Shown: piece by piece, positions 5,410 to 6,218 of the stretch
Numbering within the stretch: position 1 is the first letter of the stretch
Layout: each line of letters begins with the position of its first letter
Source: Litorimonas sp963922935
Lineage (GTDB): Bacteria > Pseudomonadota > Alphaproteobacteria > Caulobacterales > Maricaulaceae
Direction: 5' to 3'
NCBI GenBank assembly: GCA_963922935.1
Contig: CAWUKE010000135.1
Location: 1 to 6,218, forward strand
DNA length: 6,218 bases
Notes under the pieces: model-generated
Told to the model about the DNA's origin: nothing
Seen by the model: only the letters and a program-made list of their open reading frames with translations
Database searches by the model: none
Translations under genes and position numbers: made by a program

Positions 5410-5437
5410 CCCTGCCGTGTTTGCGGCGGGGTTTTTT
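5410..5437. terminator. shared bidirectional terminator between rpsP and marC
   Basis: CCCTGCCG (5410-5417) pairs with CGGCGGGG (5424-5431), eight pairs with one G-U and a six-base loop, followed by six T's (5432-5437): a strong terminator for ffh-rpsP. Read on the minus strand it starts six bases after the marC stop codon and is followed by TCTATTTTG, so it plausibly ends that transcript as well. Confidence 0.88.
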
Positions 5438-5443
5438 GTTGCC

Positions 5444-6097
5444 CTAAAACAGCGCGCCGCGAATACCGTCGATGATGAATTGAGAGGCAAGGGTGGCGAG
5501 CAGAACGCCTAGAACCCGGGTCAGCACGTCGGTAAACGTCTTGCCGAGCAGCTTCAGAAGCGCGCCGGCCGCGAGAAAACTGATGAGCGTGATGATCAGG
5601 ACCGCAAAAAGCGCCAGCATCACAGTGAGGTTTCCACCTAGCGTCGGAGCTTCACTATTCAGCAGAAGCAGCGATGCCATCGTGCCCGGTCCCGCAATCA
5701 TCGGAATGCCCATGGGGAAGACGCTGATATCCTCCGGGTCTTCAGTCTCTTCGAGCAAGTCTTCGGCCCGGTCTTCGCGCTTTTCCGTGCGCTTTTCGAA
5801 CACCATATTCAGACCGATGATAAAGAGCATGATGCCGCCAGCGATGCGCAGCGCGTCCATACTGATGCCGAGTTTGGCAAAGAGCCATTCGCCAGAGAGA
5901 GCGAAGCCAAAGAGGATAATGGCGGCCACACCAACGCTCTTAAAGGCCATATTCCGGCGGTGCGCTTTGGACGTCCCTTGAGTAAGAGTTGCGAAAATCG
6001 GCGCGCATCCTGGGGGGTCGATAATCACGAACAGGGTCGCAAACGCCCCGATGAAGAGCGTTAAGTCAAACCAGGCTGTGATGGTCGAAGCATCCAT
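5444..6097 (-). CDS. MarC family integral membrane protein
   Basis: Encodes 217 residues, the usual length for the MarC / UPF0056 family of inner-membrane proteins with unknown transport function. About six membrane segments are visible: roughly residues 8-27, 52-74, 82-100, 126-146, 158-184 and 190-213. Family motifs are present: VIIDPPG (24-30) then PIF, RIAGGIMLFIIGLNM (84-98), and PMGIPMIAGPGTMAS (128-142). The loop at 101-124 is highly charged (KRTEKREDRAEDLLEE). An in-frame stop (plus 6107-6109) four codons upstream leaves this ATG as the first start; no good Shine-Dalgarno sequence is seen. It is transcribed alone, convergent with rpsP, with which it shares a terminator. The name MarC came from a supposed link to multiple antibiotic resistance that was later questioned, so no resistance role should be inferred. 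Family call firm; function unknown. Confidence 0.93.
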   Translation of the reverse strand: MDASTITAWFDLTLFIGAFATLFVIIDPPGCAPIFATLTQGTSKAHRRNMAFKSVGVAAIILFGFALSGEWLFAKLGISMDALRIAGGIMLFIIGLNMVFEKRTEKREDRAEDLLEETEDPEDISVFPMGIPMIAGPGTMASLLLLNSEAPTLGGNLTVMLALFAVLIITLISFLAAGALLKLLGKTFTDVLTRVLGVLLATLASQFIIDGIRGALF

Positions 6098-6150
6098 TCG
6101 CGCGCTCTAACGCTGACGGATTGTCGCGTCTACAGGGCAGCGCCGACACT

Positions 6151-6180
6151 CTTGCATAACAGCGCCGGACATGATGCAAG
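6151..6180. repeat. 7-bp perfect inverted repeat in the marC upstream region
   Basis: CTTGCAT (6151-6157) and ATGCAAG (6174-6180) are exact reverse complements, 23 bp centre to centre, a little over two helical turns. It lies 54 bp upstream of the marC start and just before a possible + strand start at 6187, so it could be an operator for either gene or for both. No confident promoter could be placed in this 121-bp gap. Confidence 0.35.
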
Positions 6181-6186
6181 GCGCAT

Positions 6187-6218
6187 ATGAGATTTTTCCG
6201 AACTGCGTCCGTCATTCT
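6187..6218 (+). CDS. possible start of a + strand gene running off the window
   Basis: ATG at 6187 opens a frame of ten codons (MRFFRTASVI) that is still open at the window edge. AAGG at 6178-6181 lies five bases upstream as a possible ribosome binding site. The basic then hydrophobic start resembles the beginning of a signal peptide, but ten residues cannot establish this. No product can be proposed. Confidence 0.3.
   Translation, partial: MRFFRTASVI

Noticed and set aside
5493..5981. 162-codon + strand open frame inside marC.
   Set aside because: Antisense to a clear MarC protein; its Ser/Arg-rich translation is a typical shadow frame in GC-rich DNA.
5444..6097. Treating marC as an antibiotic resistance gene.
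   Set aside because: The family name is historical; nothing in the sequence or context supports a resistance role.

Overview
This window reads as chromosomal DNA from an alphaproteobacterium, most likely of the Caulobacterales / Hyphomonadaceae-Maricaulaceae type. The basis is protein style rather than a database search: Ffh carries the alphaproteobacterial variants DTNRPAA and TRIDGDGRGG, ribosomal protein S16 has a long Glu/Ala/Lys-rich tail, and the S9 peptidase resembles those common in that group. Promoter-like elements also fit the alphaproteobacterial pattern (TTGACA, 17 bp, then CTAGGTC).

Layout from left to right. (1) The 3' end of an S9-family serine peptidase on + (1-564). (2) A promoter and a structured ~95-nt leader, then rpmI-rplT (L35 and L20) on +, ending in a strong terminator at 1342-1365. 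(3) A convergent gene on - (3015-1447) for an exported gluzincin-like metallopeptidase with a TPR-like C-terminal half. (4) A 261-bp divergent intergenic region with promoter candidates in both directions and a fold-rich leader ahead of ffh. (5) ffh (TTG start) and rpsP on +, 29 bp apart, ending in a hairpin terminator at 5410-5437. (6) marC on - (6097-5444), converging on that same terminator. (7) A divergent intergenic region with a 7-bp inverted repeat and possibly the first ten codons of a + strand gene at the right edge.

The conserved core is protein synthesis and targeting: L35, L20 and S16 are ribosomal proteins, and Ffh is the protein of the signal recognition particle that delivers membrane proteins from the ribosome to the membrane. 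Both ribosomal units have lost or never had common partners: no infC or pheST beside rpmI-rplT, and no rimM-trmD-rplS after rpsP. The interspersed genes (S9 peptidase, metallopeptidase, MarC) are unrelated housekeeping or envelope genes.

I see no mobile element, CRISPR array, tRNA, rRNA or defence system, and nothing that clearly amounts to an undescribed system. The most unusual non-coding signal is the ffh leader, which can form mutually exclusive folds and contains a terminator-like hairpin before the start codon. Next are a possible pseudoknotted L20-responsive leader before rpmI and an apparently leaderless metallopeptidase gene.
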